From Leucosporidium creatinivorum (lineage: Eukaryota > Basidiomycota > Microbotryomycetes > Leucosporidiales > Leucosporidiaceae): DNA of 64,000 nt. The stretch is from positions 995,425 to 1,059,424 of the forward strand of contig BCKL01000002.1 of NCBI GenBank assembly GCA_001600635.1, written 5' to 3'. Positions 1 to 11,096 of the stretch are shown one piece after another. The translations under genes and the position numbers were made by a program. Under the pieces are notes generated by a model. It worked only from the letters and a program-made list of their open reading frames with translations. It had not been told where the DNA came from and made no database searches. Position 1 is the first letter of the stretch, and each line of letters begins with the position of its first letter.

Positions 1-270
1 ACCAGTAGATCCTTCCTCGGCTTCAAAAGAAGCAGTAAGGCCCCCCGCCGAGCCTTCTCCGAGAGCTTCGTCGAGCACTTCCACCAGACTGGGCTAGCCC
101 ACAGACTACCAACGGGGCGTTGCGCACAGGCAGATCCAAGCCCCGGAACCTCTTCTCTTCCGTGGGACAGACTGCTCTTTTGCGAGCGCCCCAGTTCCTT
201 CGCTCTCCTTTTGACCCTGCCGAGCACGCTCGACTCGACTCCCAGTCCCCTGGCCACCTTGGAGTCGCAC
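1..270 (+). CDS. possible 3' end of an unrecognised gene (partial)
   Basis: The frame starting at base 1 stays open for 89 codons and ends with TAG at 268-270. The start of the peptide is basic and serine-rich and the end is hydrophobic. I see no domain. It may be the last exon of a gene that begins before the window, or chance: GC-rich DNA gives long open frames and codon usage here is not convincing. Other frames in this stretch are open too, so this is a weak call. Confidence 0.2.
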
Positions 271-831
271 TAGACTTCGTTCCATCTATCCACCTAAGCA
301 CTCGTGCGCCTCCAATCGCGCCATTGACGCTTGGCGAAGCTCCGCCGAGCTGAACTGCTGAGCTTCCGACCCGCTTTCGGGCTAGGAAGCGTACAGAGAC
401 CCCCCTACAGACTCGCGCATCTCAACTGACCCGGTACTGAGTGCGTGTGGCGCTCATGGGGCGAGGAGACGTCCAGACTGAGGGGGAGAGAGCATCCCGA
501 GCGCCGAGGGTAGGCTGCCGATCGAGCAGTCTAAAGAGCTACTCGTGCAGTCTCTTGACCAGAGAAATCTGTTATTGAGGTCACTTCGAACGCAGCTTGT
601 TGCCCTTAGGATCCTTGTAGAGCAGCCATTGCGTCTCGCGCGAGCTCCGCGCCGAGCAGCGACGAGCCTGAGAACGAGCTGTGGCTTGTCATTGGGCAGG
701 TGACGACGTGGCAAGTGTACATGGCGTATTTACAGCACACATGAAGCTACTCGAGCCCAGACCTGCGCGAAAGGAGCTTGTCAGTAAGAGCGAGGGAACG
801 ACGCGGCGCCGAGAAGCTTGAACGCACCGAA
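271..831. other. intergenic, nothing recognised
   Basis: About 560 bases between the doubtful partial frame and the stop codon of the GPI-protein gene. Short open frames occur on both strands, but none shows a domain, signal peptide or convincing splice pattern. It probably holds the 3' ends of two converging transcripts. Confidence 0.4.
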
Positions 832-1372
832 CTACCATCCCAGCAGCGTAGTGGCCACTGCGAGCCCGCTCAGCAGCAACAAGGACATCCCAGCTCCACC
901 ATACTGCTTGCTACTTCCTGAGACTGGTGCACTCGGGGTAGCGCTGCTGAGAGTGGCTGAGCCCGCCGGCGCGGAGGTCGACGGTGGCGCGGAAGTGCTG
1001 GCGCTGTAGGTGAGAGGGAAGGAAGTAGGGCCAAGTAAGCTGGATAGTTTGGTAGTGATGACTCCCGTCGTATTGGCTGGTCCGGGTGGGAGGTCGAGTG
1101 ATATCGAACTCAAAGCGGTGCTGTTGCCGCTGCTGCTGCTGGTCCGCGAGCGTGATGTGCGAGTAGTAGGGAAGGCAATGGTACGAGTAGTCGAGTCCAC
1201 GATGGTCGGGAAAGTTTCGAGGTTGTCGACGGTGCTGGCTGCTCGAGGTCGGGTCAGCTTAAAGTGGAGCCCCGAGAGGGGAGCGAGAGAGCTTACTGGT
1301 AGTCTGAGCCTGTGCTAGAGGTGCGCAGAGCAGCAGAGCAAAGCAAAGAGATGCAGGGAGTCGCGCGAGCAT
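832..1372 (-). CDS. small secreted serine/threonine-rich GPI-anchored protein
   Basis: Two exons. The start at 1372 gives a clean signal peptide: basic MLAR, then a leucine-rich core ending in AQAQ. A 58-nt intron (about 1239-1296) has GTAAGC, a CTGAC branch site and a CAG acceptor. The mature part is about 130 residues, dominated by Ser, Thr, Ala and Pro. It ends in a small-residue stretch (about GSSKQYGGAG) followed by a hydrophobic tail, LLLLSGLAVATTLLGW, with nothing after it. That is the layout of a GPI attachment signal, with omega site probably at a Ser or Gly before the tail. Inference: it is O-mannosylated and sits at the plasma membrane or in the wall. No named family is visible; many fungal GPI proteins look like this. 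Confidence 0.7.
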
Positions 1373-1500
1373 GTTGGTGCACAACGTAAATGAGAGCAGG
1401 TCGTCAAAAGCGCGTCCGAGCTCGAGCCGTCTCTTGCCTTGTGCCATCTCGCTCGCTCGCTCTTGTCGACTCTCTGGAAGCGCTACAGGGGCTCTCGAGG

Positions 1501-4500
1501 ATGGCAGACGACCCACTGCTTTCAGTGAGTTTCCTACATCCCCTCACTTCAGCTACAGAAGCTCACTCGCATCTATCCAGATCCCGCTGAATTTCACCTA
1601 CGACGATCTCGACTCGCTCAGCTCGGAACAGCTCGCCATCTTGACCTTCCCCGATCTGCATGCTCAGCCTCCCGACCCCTTCGTGGCTGCTGAAGCGAGA
1701 GCGCTGTTGATGCGCAGACGGAACGAGCTCGAGCGCGAGACGGGCTTGAAAGGACAAGGTGAGTGCTGTGGCGCCGCAGAATCAGCCTGCACAGTACTTA
1801 ATGCCCCTCGCTGATGAGCATACTCCACAGAAGCAGCTCTCGCTCTGCTGACAGGTCGTTCGGCGAGCAGCTCGAAGACGAGACCAGCCGTTCGCTTGGG
1901 ACCCGAATGGGGTGACGCTACAACACAGCTCGCCAGAAGCTCAAATTTCGATACCAAGCTACCTAAACCGACCTGCCCGCCGGTCAAGTCCCCGCCGTCT
2001 CGCCACGAACGCGCCAGCGTCGAAGCTCGCGGCGCCGATCCACCACAGACGCGCAACAGTCAAGTCCTCGAACATGCATCAGAGCCCCATCGAGTCTATC
2101 GAGAACCGCGTCAGCCACTCAGCACCCTCGAAGCTTGCCAAATGGCTGTGGGAGATCTCGACCGAGCTACTCGCGTTTCCGCCGAATTCGACCTATCGGC
2201 TGTTGAGAGCGAGTACGAACTGCTCGAGCATATCCTGGAGGTACTCGGGTATGCTCCGCTCCACGGACAGAGCCCCCTAGAGCTCAGCTGACTTCTGCCT
2301 ACCTTCACAGGGTCCACTGCGATCTCCGAAACAACTGCCCGAGGTGAGCTCCAAGCCTGCTCGGTTCTCTTAGAGTCAGAGTTCGGACCCTTACGTCCTC
2401 GTTTCAACGAACCAGCTTCCCTACGGGTCCCGTCGCCGACTGCTTGCTCTACCTCCCTTCGCCGAGCTCCCTTCCCCACCTCGCGCGACTGCACTCCCTT
2501 CCGGCCACTTGGCGCTGAAATCCTCGGACACACGGCACCTACCTCTACCTATCGCGCCATCAGCGTGAATGCCAGCTCGCCACTCTTCGCTACATCTTCG
2601 CCGCCGTAGAGACGACTCAGACGCCTTCGCCGATTCGATCGGACCACGTCGAGTCCCTTTACACCCTCGACACCACTTCGCCCGCCATTCCTACAGAATG
2701 GCTCGCATTCAGGGAGTACTGGATTCAGCTCAGCGAGGTGAAACGCCTTGCCGTGGTGGTCCAAGGCGCTCCTGGCTCCGAGAGATTCTCATCCGCTGCG
2801 TGCGAGTCGGCATGGAGGGTAGCATTCGGACATCTCATGAAAGGCGGAGGATTACCGTCTGCCCGGACTCCCGAGCAGGGTTCCGTGCTGGAGCTGTTCG
2901 AAGCGGGCGCTCACGATGCGAGCATTAGGGCCGAAGCGATGCGCAAGTGGAGGGAGGAGGGGTCCATCTTACTTGTGGAGTGCTTTGCAGCGGGTGTACT
3001 GAAGTGAACGACTTGCCCAGTCGCCGTCCGAGATCGAGAGTGACAGTTGGCGCCAGCGGAAGGCGAAACAGGAGGAGCCGACCTCGGCGCAAGTTGAGAG
3101 AAGGGTGTAGACTTTCAAGCAGGCTGAAACTACTCGGTAGCTGCTCCATGATATACTCACAGAGCGCAGGGCCGCTCAATGCGAGTCTGTACTCGAACAG
3201 GCCTTCCCAACTTCGACGCGCCCTCGCCCTCACTGTTTGCCTCTGTCCGAATTGCTTACTTCGCTCGCCTCGGAGGGCATGGGCGCCCAGGGAGGAGCAC
3301 GACCACTCGACGCTTCCGCATCATTCACTACATCTTCCCTATCAGAGCCCTTCCCAGCTCTTTCTCCCTCGCAATACGTGACGCTCGAACGCGTCGTCGC
3401 GGCGCTCCCTCTCGGCGCTCGCAACTGGGCCGATTTCGAGGAGACGTACAAGCAGCTAGGAGTGGATGAAGACGAGTACTACCCGCTCTGCCTTAAGCTC
3501 ACCTTCGAGCGCGGCAACGACTGGAGAGAGAAGTGGGAGACGGCCAAGGCGTCGCTGGAGGAGCGGGGGATTACTGGCGATGGCAGAGAGGAAAGGGGCA
3601 CAGCGCAGCCGAATGATCCGAGCAGGAGAAGGAGTGCCGGAGGCTTTGACGTCCTCAAGGCCAGGGTGGACCAGGTCACCTCCGCTCCCCCTCGTCGACC
3701 GCTCTTCGCTTCTCCTGCAGCTCCTACAACGACTCCTCGGTCCACCTACCTCTCACGACCTCGCAATACACCGACGACCAACCCTACACCTCGAGCGAGT
3801 CGTCCAACGCGCTCTTTCCTCGTCGAAACGGCCAATGGTCACTCCTCCTCGGACGATTATGTCGGCGTTCCCTCGCCTGCAGCTCGGATAGCAAAACCAC
3901 GAGACGAGCGTACTGCACCGATCCTCCTTAACCCTCGACCAGACGACAGCCCACTCCACTCGGCCACCGGCGCTCGGCGAGAGAAGCACTCGTCGCTTCC
4001 TCCCCTTCCCTCGGCCTCCTCGCCCATCATCACCTCGTCTCGACCACTTCTACCGCCCCACCGAAGCCCATCAGCACATCCTTTCCTCGCTAGTCGGATG
4101 CACCCGACCTCTTCCCCCAAGCCAGCCTCCCCTTCCTTCGCTGCTCCGCCGACTCCCCATTCCGTCTCCCTTCCCACCGCCCTCGAACTCCGCGCCGACT
4201 CCTTTCGCCGCCTATCCCTTCTTTCACTATCGTGGTACAATTGGCGTACTCGACTCGCCTTCCTCAAGACTCGGCAGGAAAATCTGGACGCCGCGCGGAG
4301 AGTCGTCCTCTTGCGATGGGTCATCAACCGATGGCGGGAGAAGCTGGCGAAGGTCAAGGAGCTGGAGAGGCAGGCAGAGATGGTCAAGGTGGCTAGGCGT
4401 GAAGCTCTGCTCAAGGGCGCGTTTCAGACGTGGAAGAGCAAGGTTGAGACTCGGAGGAGGGAAGAGTGGGAAGCTGGGCTGAGTGGAGCGTGGGATCTAG

Positions 4501-7222
4501 TTCGAGGCAGATGGAAGGACAAGGCGAGGCGCGAGTGCTTCCAAGTGAGTTATTGCTGCTTTGGCTCGCTCGGCGACGCTGCTGACCTGCCCACTCCTCA
4601 GCACTGGCGCCAGATGACCCTCGAATCGAAAGCTCGGCGATTCCGTCGCGAGACCCTCCTAGCTACCGCGCTCTCCCGCTGGCGACGAAGGGCCAGCCAC
4701 ATCTCTGAACTCAACGCCGATGCCTACGCCCTGTCGGCACAGAACGAGCACCGAGCAAAGGCCGTCGTCTTCACCATCTGGCGCGACAAGACGGTTCTGC
4801 TTGGCCTCGAACGGCGGATTGAGACGACGAAGCGGGAGAAGATACTGCGCAGCTGTTGGGAGTATTGGAGGTGGAGGACGTGAGTACACCTCGCTTCCCC
4901 TCGAGTCCGAGAGCTGATCGTCTCCCCTTCGCAGACGGCAAGAGCAAGACCGACGCCGACTCGAGGATATTGCCGACCGATTTCACGCCGACAAGCAGAA
5001 ACGGAGATCGCTGTTTGCGTGGCGTCGGCGGCTACAGGATGTCGAGGTATTACTCACCGTCTCTCAGCCTCCGTCTCGCCGAAACTGACCTCTCCTCTCC
5101 TAGTCCCTCTCCCTCACCTGCAACGCCTACCGCTCCCACCTCGACCGCAAAACCCTCCAATTACACCTCGACCACTGGATCGTCGAATGGTCCGGCCGGC
5201 TCCTCCTCCATTCCCGCTCCCTCCGGCAACAGCAATCCCTCCTCACCCGCTGGCGCGAGCGCTACTACCGCATCACCATCGACCTGGACGCTCGATGCTC
5301 GGCATTCGTGGATCACTCGTCTCGTAAGGTGGTCGAAGGATGTTGGGATCAGTGGAGGGAGGTCAAGGTGCAGAAGGAGGAGATGGGCAGGACGGCCGAC
5401 GAGGTTGGGGAGCGGTGGAGGGCGAGTAGGGCGTTGAAAGTGTGGACGGAGGCGTTAAGGGGTAAGGAGGTGCAGGAGAGGAAGGCGGATGTGGCGAGGG
5501 AGTTCTTTCTGCAGAGGGCGGCGTGGCATAAGCTGTTGGAGAAGATCGCAGAGAAGAGGAGGGCGAGGTGGGTGGAGGAGAAGGTTAGGAAGAGGAAGAG
5601 GGAGATGTTGTTCTGTGAGTTGGTCTGAAAATCTGTTCTTGGTATCAGGCTGACCTCTTTTACTCCCGCAGTCTGGCTCGCAAAGTCTCGGCAATCGCAG
5701 GCCGACCGAGCGGCCTGCGAGGCTTTTCAGGCGAGGATCGACACTGTAGGTCTCAGGTCGCCTTCATCATCGTCCCTGCTTCCCACACTGACCCGATCTC
5801 CGTCTACAGCGCATCGCCGCCGACGCCCTTCGCAAGTGGACTCAGCGCATCGTCGACGTACGCGCTCGCGAGCACGATGCGACGAAGCGGTTCGAAGCTC
5901 GCCTCGTCCGGTGCGTGACTAGCGGAGTCTCAGAACGATGGGAGGAGCTGACTTGATCTCTCAACTCACAGCTCTACCTTCAAGTCCTGGACCGAGCGCT
6001 GCATCGCCGTCGCCGAGCTATACGACCTCGCCGACAGCTTCGTCGTCGTCAAGGCTGGAGGTGCGATGCTCTCTCTTCTCCACGCCTTGCTTTCGCTCAC
6101 CATTTCGGCCTTCCGCAGAGCTCAAAGCTAGTGCATTCCGCCACTGGCTCGCCGTCACTCGGCGGAAGCAGGAGCATCGTCGGCGTCTGGAGGACTTCGT
6201 CGCTCGCAAGGAGAGGAAGCTGCTCGAGGAGACGTACGGCGTGTGGAGGGAGAAGAGGCTACGAGTTGCGGAGGAAAATGTCGTAGAGATGAAGCGGAAG
6301 AGGGAGATGGGCCAGCGTTTGGAACGGTGGAAGGCGAGGTCGATGGTGAGTTGTGCGCTTCCTTCGTCGTCGGTCGGTTTCGCTGATTCACAGTGATCCT
6401 ACAGCACCTACAAGCCCTTCGGACGCTGAAGGAGCACCGACAACGCCGGCTACTTGAGCTGTGGAGGAGCTACACGACCCATCCGGCGCTCATCGCTCGG
6501 GGCAAGGAATGGGACTTTGAGATTGTTGCTGGTGAGCTTATTCGCCTCTTTCTGCTTGCGAGAGTCTCACTGACACTCTTTTCCCTCCTCACAGGTCGCT
6601 GCTTCGAGATCTGGCGCATCAAGCAGCAAGCTCGAGCAGCCGTTCGGAAGGCGAGGTAAGATCTCGCTCTTCGTCTCTTGAGAGCTCTACTGACGCCCCT
6701 TGGATCTTCAGCCGCTTTCGCCCCAATGCCTCGACTCCCAACTCTTCCTTCAGCCTCCCAGCCTTCCGCAACTCCCTCTCCAACTCATCCGCCTCAGGAT
6801 CAGGCTCCAACTCTGGCTCCGGCGGTCGCGCCTCTCTCGTCCTCTCGTCTCCATCTCGCTCTTCTTTCCCCTCCCTCACTTTGTACCAACCAGCAGTACC
6901 TCGCACTCCCCTTTCTCTCCCCACCCCAGCACCCTCCTCCATCCCCCGTCCCTCCTCGACAGGCTCCACACCAGCTCGGCCCTCGCCCTTTCGCGCGAGG
7001 CTGTCTTCCACCTCCGCCGGTTCACCAGTCGCTCCTATTAGTTCAGCTACACCTCCACTCGGATTAAGGAGCTCGGCTGCTGCCTTCCGAGCGACCAGAA
7101 GTTTGGATGGGAGGTCGCAAGATGGGTCGTCGGAGGGAGAGAGGAGCGGGGGAGGGGCTGTAGATGTCCTGAGAGCGAGGCTAAGGGCGGCGGCGGCTAA
7201 GGCGAGGGATAGGGAGGTTTGA
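1501..7222 (+). CDS. SFI1: SFI1-like centrin-binding spindle-pole protein
   Basis: Large, multi-exon gene. The second half (about 4190-6660) encodes a long run of helical units with a Trp spaced every 30-35 residues in contexts such as WYNWRTRL, WVINRWREKL, FQTWKSK, LSRWRRR, WEYWRWR, WDQWREV, FRHWLAV and FEIWRIK. This matches the SFI1 repeat (LLxxxFxxWxxR), each unit of which binds one centrin at the half-bridge of the spindle pole body. The N-terminal part begins MADDPLLS, then an intron, then a conserved-looking acidic segment (FTYDDLDSLSSEQ). A Ser/Pro-rich linker lies around 3650-4190, and the C-terminus is Ser/Pro/Arg-rich, as in SFI1 tails that are phosphorylated. I count about a dozen introns. 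Exon edges between 2240 and 3160 are uncertain, and two adjacent genes remain possible, though the reading frame joins well across the intron ending near 3163. At roughly 1600 residues it is longer than yeast SFI1. Confidence 0.75.
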
Positions 7223-7731
7223 GGTGCGGTAGAGATGTAGTCAAGTACTGTTGTAAGATCAGAATTGGCCTCGGAGCTTGCTGAATCGAACGCCGAGATG
7301 ACAGCGCTGCCTCGATGGGAGATATAGAGAGGTGGAGAGTACTCTATACCTTGTTCAGATGTTCAGATGTAGCACTGTAGCTTGAAAAATGAAACTTGAC
7401 CCTCAACCCGCAGCGAGGCAAAGTGTCTGTCGGTCGTTGTCCTCCCCCCACACCAGAGGCGCACCCCGCCCGCCGTTCAAGCTGCCTAGTTGTTCGCCTC
7501 GTCGTCTACTACAGAGTATCTTCCCCAAGATCCTCTCGCCTTCCCCCTCCGAACCTCGACTCTCTTCTCCCTCTGCTCCTTCCTCCCCTTCTCCCCTACG
7601 TCGACCTCGTGCTCCGGTGCTTGAGCAACGCGTCCTGCACTCACCTCCCTTCGGTTCGAGTGGCGCTAGTCAGCTACAGCAACAGCAGCAACAAGAAGAC
7701 GACGACACGACTACAGAAGTGGGCGGCATCA
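7223..7731. promoter_or_regulatory. SFI1 3' end and GSK3-like leader
   Basis: The first 150 bases are the likely SFI1 3' untranslated region. From about 7430 the + strand becomes C/T-rich and then A/C-rich with CAG/CAA repeats up to the ATG at 7732, typical of leaders in this window. An ATG at 7389 is in frame with the kinase with no stop between. It would add about 114 Ser/Pro-rich residues with a short poly-Gln run, so the leader could be coding. Confidence 0.45.
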
Positions 7732-10231
7732 TGAGCAAGCAGGAATCGGCAGGAGTAGCGCTGGGCGACACCGCTTCAACCAACAAGGACAGCCAAGGTG
7801 AGTACGTGTGATCTGTTTGCGAGTGTAAGGAGACACGGCTAGAGCTACACGAGGATATTGAGGGCAAAGCTGCACGACTACAGCTCCTCCGACTCCCCTT
7901 CTCCGGCGCCACCAGCTGACCTCTTCGCCTTCGCCGAAAAAAAAGCGGGCTGCGGCGACCCCCCCGACGAAAAGATCTACCATGTCCAAGCCTTGGACGC
8001 GAAGACCGATGACAAGGTCCAACTGGCGTACACGAATGTCACGGTGGCCGGGCATGGGAGTTTCGGGATCGTCGTGTCGGCCGAGCTGGTCGAGGGCGGG
8101 GAGGGAAAGGTCGCGCTGAAGAGGACGAGGCAGGTGAGTGTGTAGAGAGATCTGTGGGAGAGGATGAGAGTAAAGCTGATCCGATGCTGTCGAGCAGGAT
8201 CGTAAATTCAAGAATCGCGAGCTGCAGGTGGGCTTTCCTCCCTTACCCTTCTCTTCGTCTCTCTCCCTTCCTCTTCCCCTTCCCTCCCTCTCCTCTTCAC
8301 TTCTCCTCCCCTCCTTTCTCCTCTCCTCCGCTGATACCGCGGACCGAATCCTGCATCTCGCTCGCAGATCATGCGCTCCATCTCGCACCCCAACATCATC
8401 AAGCTGCGCTACTACTACTACGAAGCGCCCAAGCCCGGAGCCGACGAGATCTTCCTCAACCTTGTGCTCGAGTGGGTGCCGGAGACGATCTACAGGACTT
8501 ACAGGTGAGGGTTCTCGGCGCTCGGCGTTCGGCGCTCGGCGCCCGGGGTTGAGAAGATTGTCGAAGCGAGCTGACAGGCCAGAGTTTCCCAAGCAGAGCC
8601 TACACCAAGAAGCGCCAACTTTTCCCCGAACTCCTGACCAAGACTCATGTCTTCCAAGTGATTTCTTGACCCAGATAGCGCTATCTCGCTCGGCGATAGC
8701 TGACTTTTCTCGCCCTTCTCTCGTCCGTCGATACAACAGCTCTTCCGCGCCATCGCTTACCTCCACTCCATCGGAGTATGTCACCGCGATCTCAAGCCGC
8801 ACAACATTCTCGTCAAGTAGGCGTTGCTCTCTCCCTCTGTCACGAACGCTCAGGTTCACAGAGGCTGATCCGCCCTCGCTTTACCTCCCTCAAACAGCCC
8901 CGAGACGGGACTCACTACTCTGATCGTACCCATCGGGTTTTTTTTTTCGTCGCTCCACCGCAACTGCTGACGTCAAGCTCGATCCATTAGGACTTCGGCT
9001 CGGCAAAGGTGCTTCGCGCAGGTGAGTCGTCGGGCGATTCTGATCAGATGGAGACGAGGATGCTGATCTCCCTAATACCTCGATACTACCACAGGAGAGC
9101 CCAACGTCTCGTACACCTGCTCCCGCTACTATCGCGCGCCCGAGCTCATCTTCGGCTCGACAAAGTACTCGAGTGAGTCGCCTGACACTTGACTGCGAGC
9201 GTTTGGGGCGATCGTGAGTGCGTTTTGCTAACCTTGCTGACCTCCACAGACTCTATCGGTACGCCAGCGCCCCCTTCAGCTTCAGCGCCGAGTCCCGAGC
9301 TGACCCCTCCCTCTTCCTCCTCGCTCCATCGCGCAGACCTCTGGTCTATCGGCTGCATCCTCGGCGAGCTCCTCCAAGGCTCCGTCTTCTTCCCCGGTAC
9401 CTCTGGTGCGCTTCCCTCTCCCTCCTCTTGCCTCTTCTCCTCTTCGGCCTCTCTGACCCGCTCGCTCGCTTAGGCATCGACCAGCTGGTCGAGATCATCA
9501 AAGTCCTCGGCACCCCTACTAAAGAGCAGATCATGAAGATGAACCCATCGTACCGTGATCATCGGTTCCCGCAGATCACGGCGGTCGAGTTGAAGAGGGT
9601 GAGTTCGGTCGTTGGCTTTCTCTCGTTCTTTCCCTCCCTTGTATCGGTCTGGCGGTGGGCGGGATCGTTTCAAGCTATAGATGGGACGATTTCAGAAGCT
9701 GATGTTGACTGTCGCTACCCTACAGCTCCTCCCCAAAGCCTCGGTGGAAGCGGTCGACCTGCTCGGCCAACTCATTCAGTTCGATCCGACCAAGAGGACG
9801 AGTGCCGCGGCGGCGATGGCGCATCCGTTCTTTGATGAGATCAAGGTGGGTTTTCTTCTATCGTTCTTCCTTCTGAGCGAAGAGCTGACCTCGAGCGATG
9901 AGGGAGCAGGCGCCCGAGGTCACGATGCCGAACGGCAATCCTTTGCCACCGCTGTTTGATTTCTCGCATCATGGTGAGTTAGCAGTAGTCCTAGTTTTCT
10001 CTCTCTTATCCCTGCACAACGCCCCACAGAATCGCCGAGCTGCTCCCAGCTGACCGCTCGCTCTCTCTCTCGGGGTTATCTTTCGCAGAGCTCTCAATCC
10101 GCCCGGACCTCCTTCCCTCCATCATCCCCCCTCACGCCGAGGAAGCGATCTATCAAGCTACGGGGATTGATCTGCAGAAGGGAGGATGGGAGCCGCTGCA
10201 GGTGGAGAGGTTGAGGGTCGAGATTGATTGA
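7732..10231 (+). CDS. GSK-3 family protein kinase, diverged paralogue
   Basis: Ser/Thr kinase of the GSK-3/shaggy group, split by about eleven short introns. Visible motifs in order: Gly loop AGHGSFGIV, catalytic lysine in [24 protein letters not shown], the GSK-3 hallmark VPETIYR, catalytic loop [15 protein letters not shown], the activation segment [16 protein letters not shown] with its Tyr, and the C-lobe [14 protein letters not shown]. Arg and Lys residues that bind a primed phosphate (in NRELQ, HRD and GSAK) are kept. One intron splits [12 protein letters not shown] and another joins TTLI to DFG exactly at canonical spacing. Compared with the neighbour downstream, the segment after FPQI (axin/scaffold-binding region in animal GSK-3) is replaced by an unrelated sequence, and the N-terminus is longer and Ser-rich. 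It looks catalytically intact. Likely a tandem duplicate freed for a special role; substrate unknown. The start at 7732 is chosen by similarity; an in-frame ATG lies at 7389. Confidence 0.9.
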
Positions 10232-10566
10232 TTGATGGATTGACGTGCGCCGAGAGGGAGGAGGAAAAGCTTCGCAGTGGTGAGGGAGGGAGTGCTTGTC
10301 GAGAGAATCTGAGGGGAGGGGGGAAAGGACGATGTAGATAGGTAGATGGGGAGTTTGTGTTTGCTGTAAAATCTCTCTCGTCGTTCTTGTCGTTTCTCGG
10401 CGATTCGGACAGAGAGGAGAGTAGCGAAAGGAGCGGGTGCGAGATAAGGATGCAGGTGAGTTGATTGGGGGTCGCGGGAGAGGGCAATCGAGCCAGTTTA
10501 TGAGCTAGCAGTATAGTCAGGTGAGAGGGAGAGGAAATCGTTTGCAAGGCAGGGTGAAGCTGAACG

Positions 10567-10619
<53 letters not shown>

Positions 10620-11096
10620 GGGGGGGGGGGGGGGGGGGGGGGGGGTCAGCTGTTCAGCTCAGAGAGGGAGGAGGTCGAGACTCTGGCGCTGGCAGAGGCT
10701 CTCCCTCTTGACTCTCCCGCCTTCGCTCGTCTCGTCTACCAGCCTACAACTTCTCGTCTCTTCTCAGGCCTCACCTGCCTACCGTCCTACACGCTCCCTC
10801 CCCTCCCTCCCTCTCAAGGCATCAAAACCCGCGGCAAGGGCCAGCCACTTGCCCCCACCTCATCCCTCACTTGGAAGCACAGCTCAGCAGCAGCTCTCAG
10901 CTCTCCTCGCTCCTAGTTCAGTACAGACAGTCGCATACAGCTTCAACGACACAGCACCGCCTTACGACCTCCTGCACCCAGCTTTACGCTTCTCTGCACG
11001 ACCAAACCAAACCAAGCAACCACACGACCTCGCTTCTCTCCTCTCTCTCTCGTCGACTAGCATTTACTCCAGTCGATTACATTACAACAACAGCAC
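10232..11096. promoter_or_regulatory. region between the two GSK-3 genes, with poly-G tract
   Basis: This 865-base stretch holds the 3' end of the diverged kinase, the poly-G tract at 10568-10645, and from about 10690 a C/T-rich leader with CT-dinucleotide runs near 11035 leading to the ATG at 11097. A glycine-coding open frame across the G tract is a by-product of the repeat. The promoter of the canonical GSK-3 gene must lie here or upstream of the tract. Confidence 0.6.
10568..10645 (+). repeat. poly-G homopolymer tract
   Basis: Fifty-one consecutive G, one A at 10619, then twenty-six more G. It is by far the longest homopolymer in the window and lies between two paralogous kinase genes, about 450 bases before the start codon of the second. 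Such a run can form stacked G-quadruplexes on this strand and C-rich structures on the other. Its exact length is hard to sequence and should not be trusted. Confidence 0.95.

Noticed and set aside
10521-10916. Open frame with a long poly-glycine stretch
   Set aside because: It exists only because a 78-base G run has no stop codons in any frame; flanks show no coding pattern or domain.
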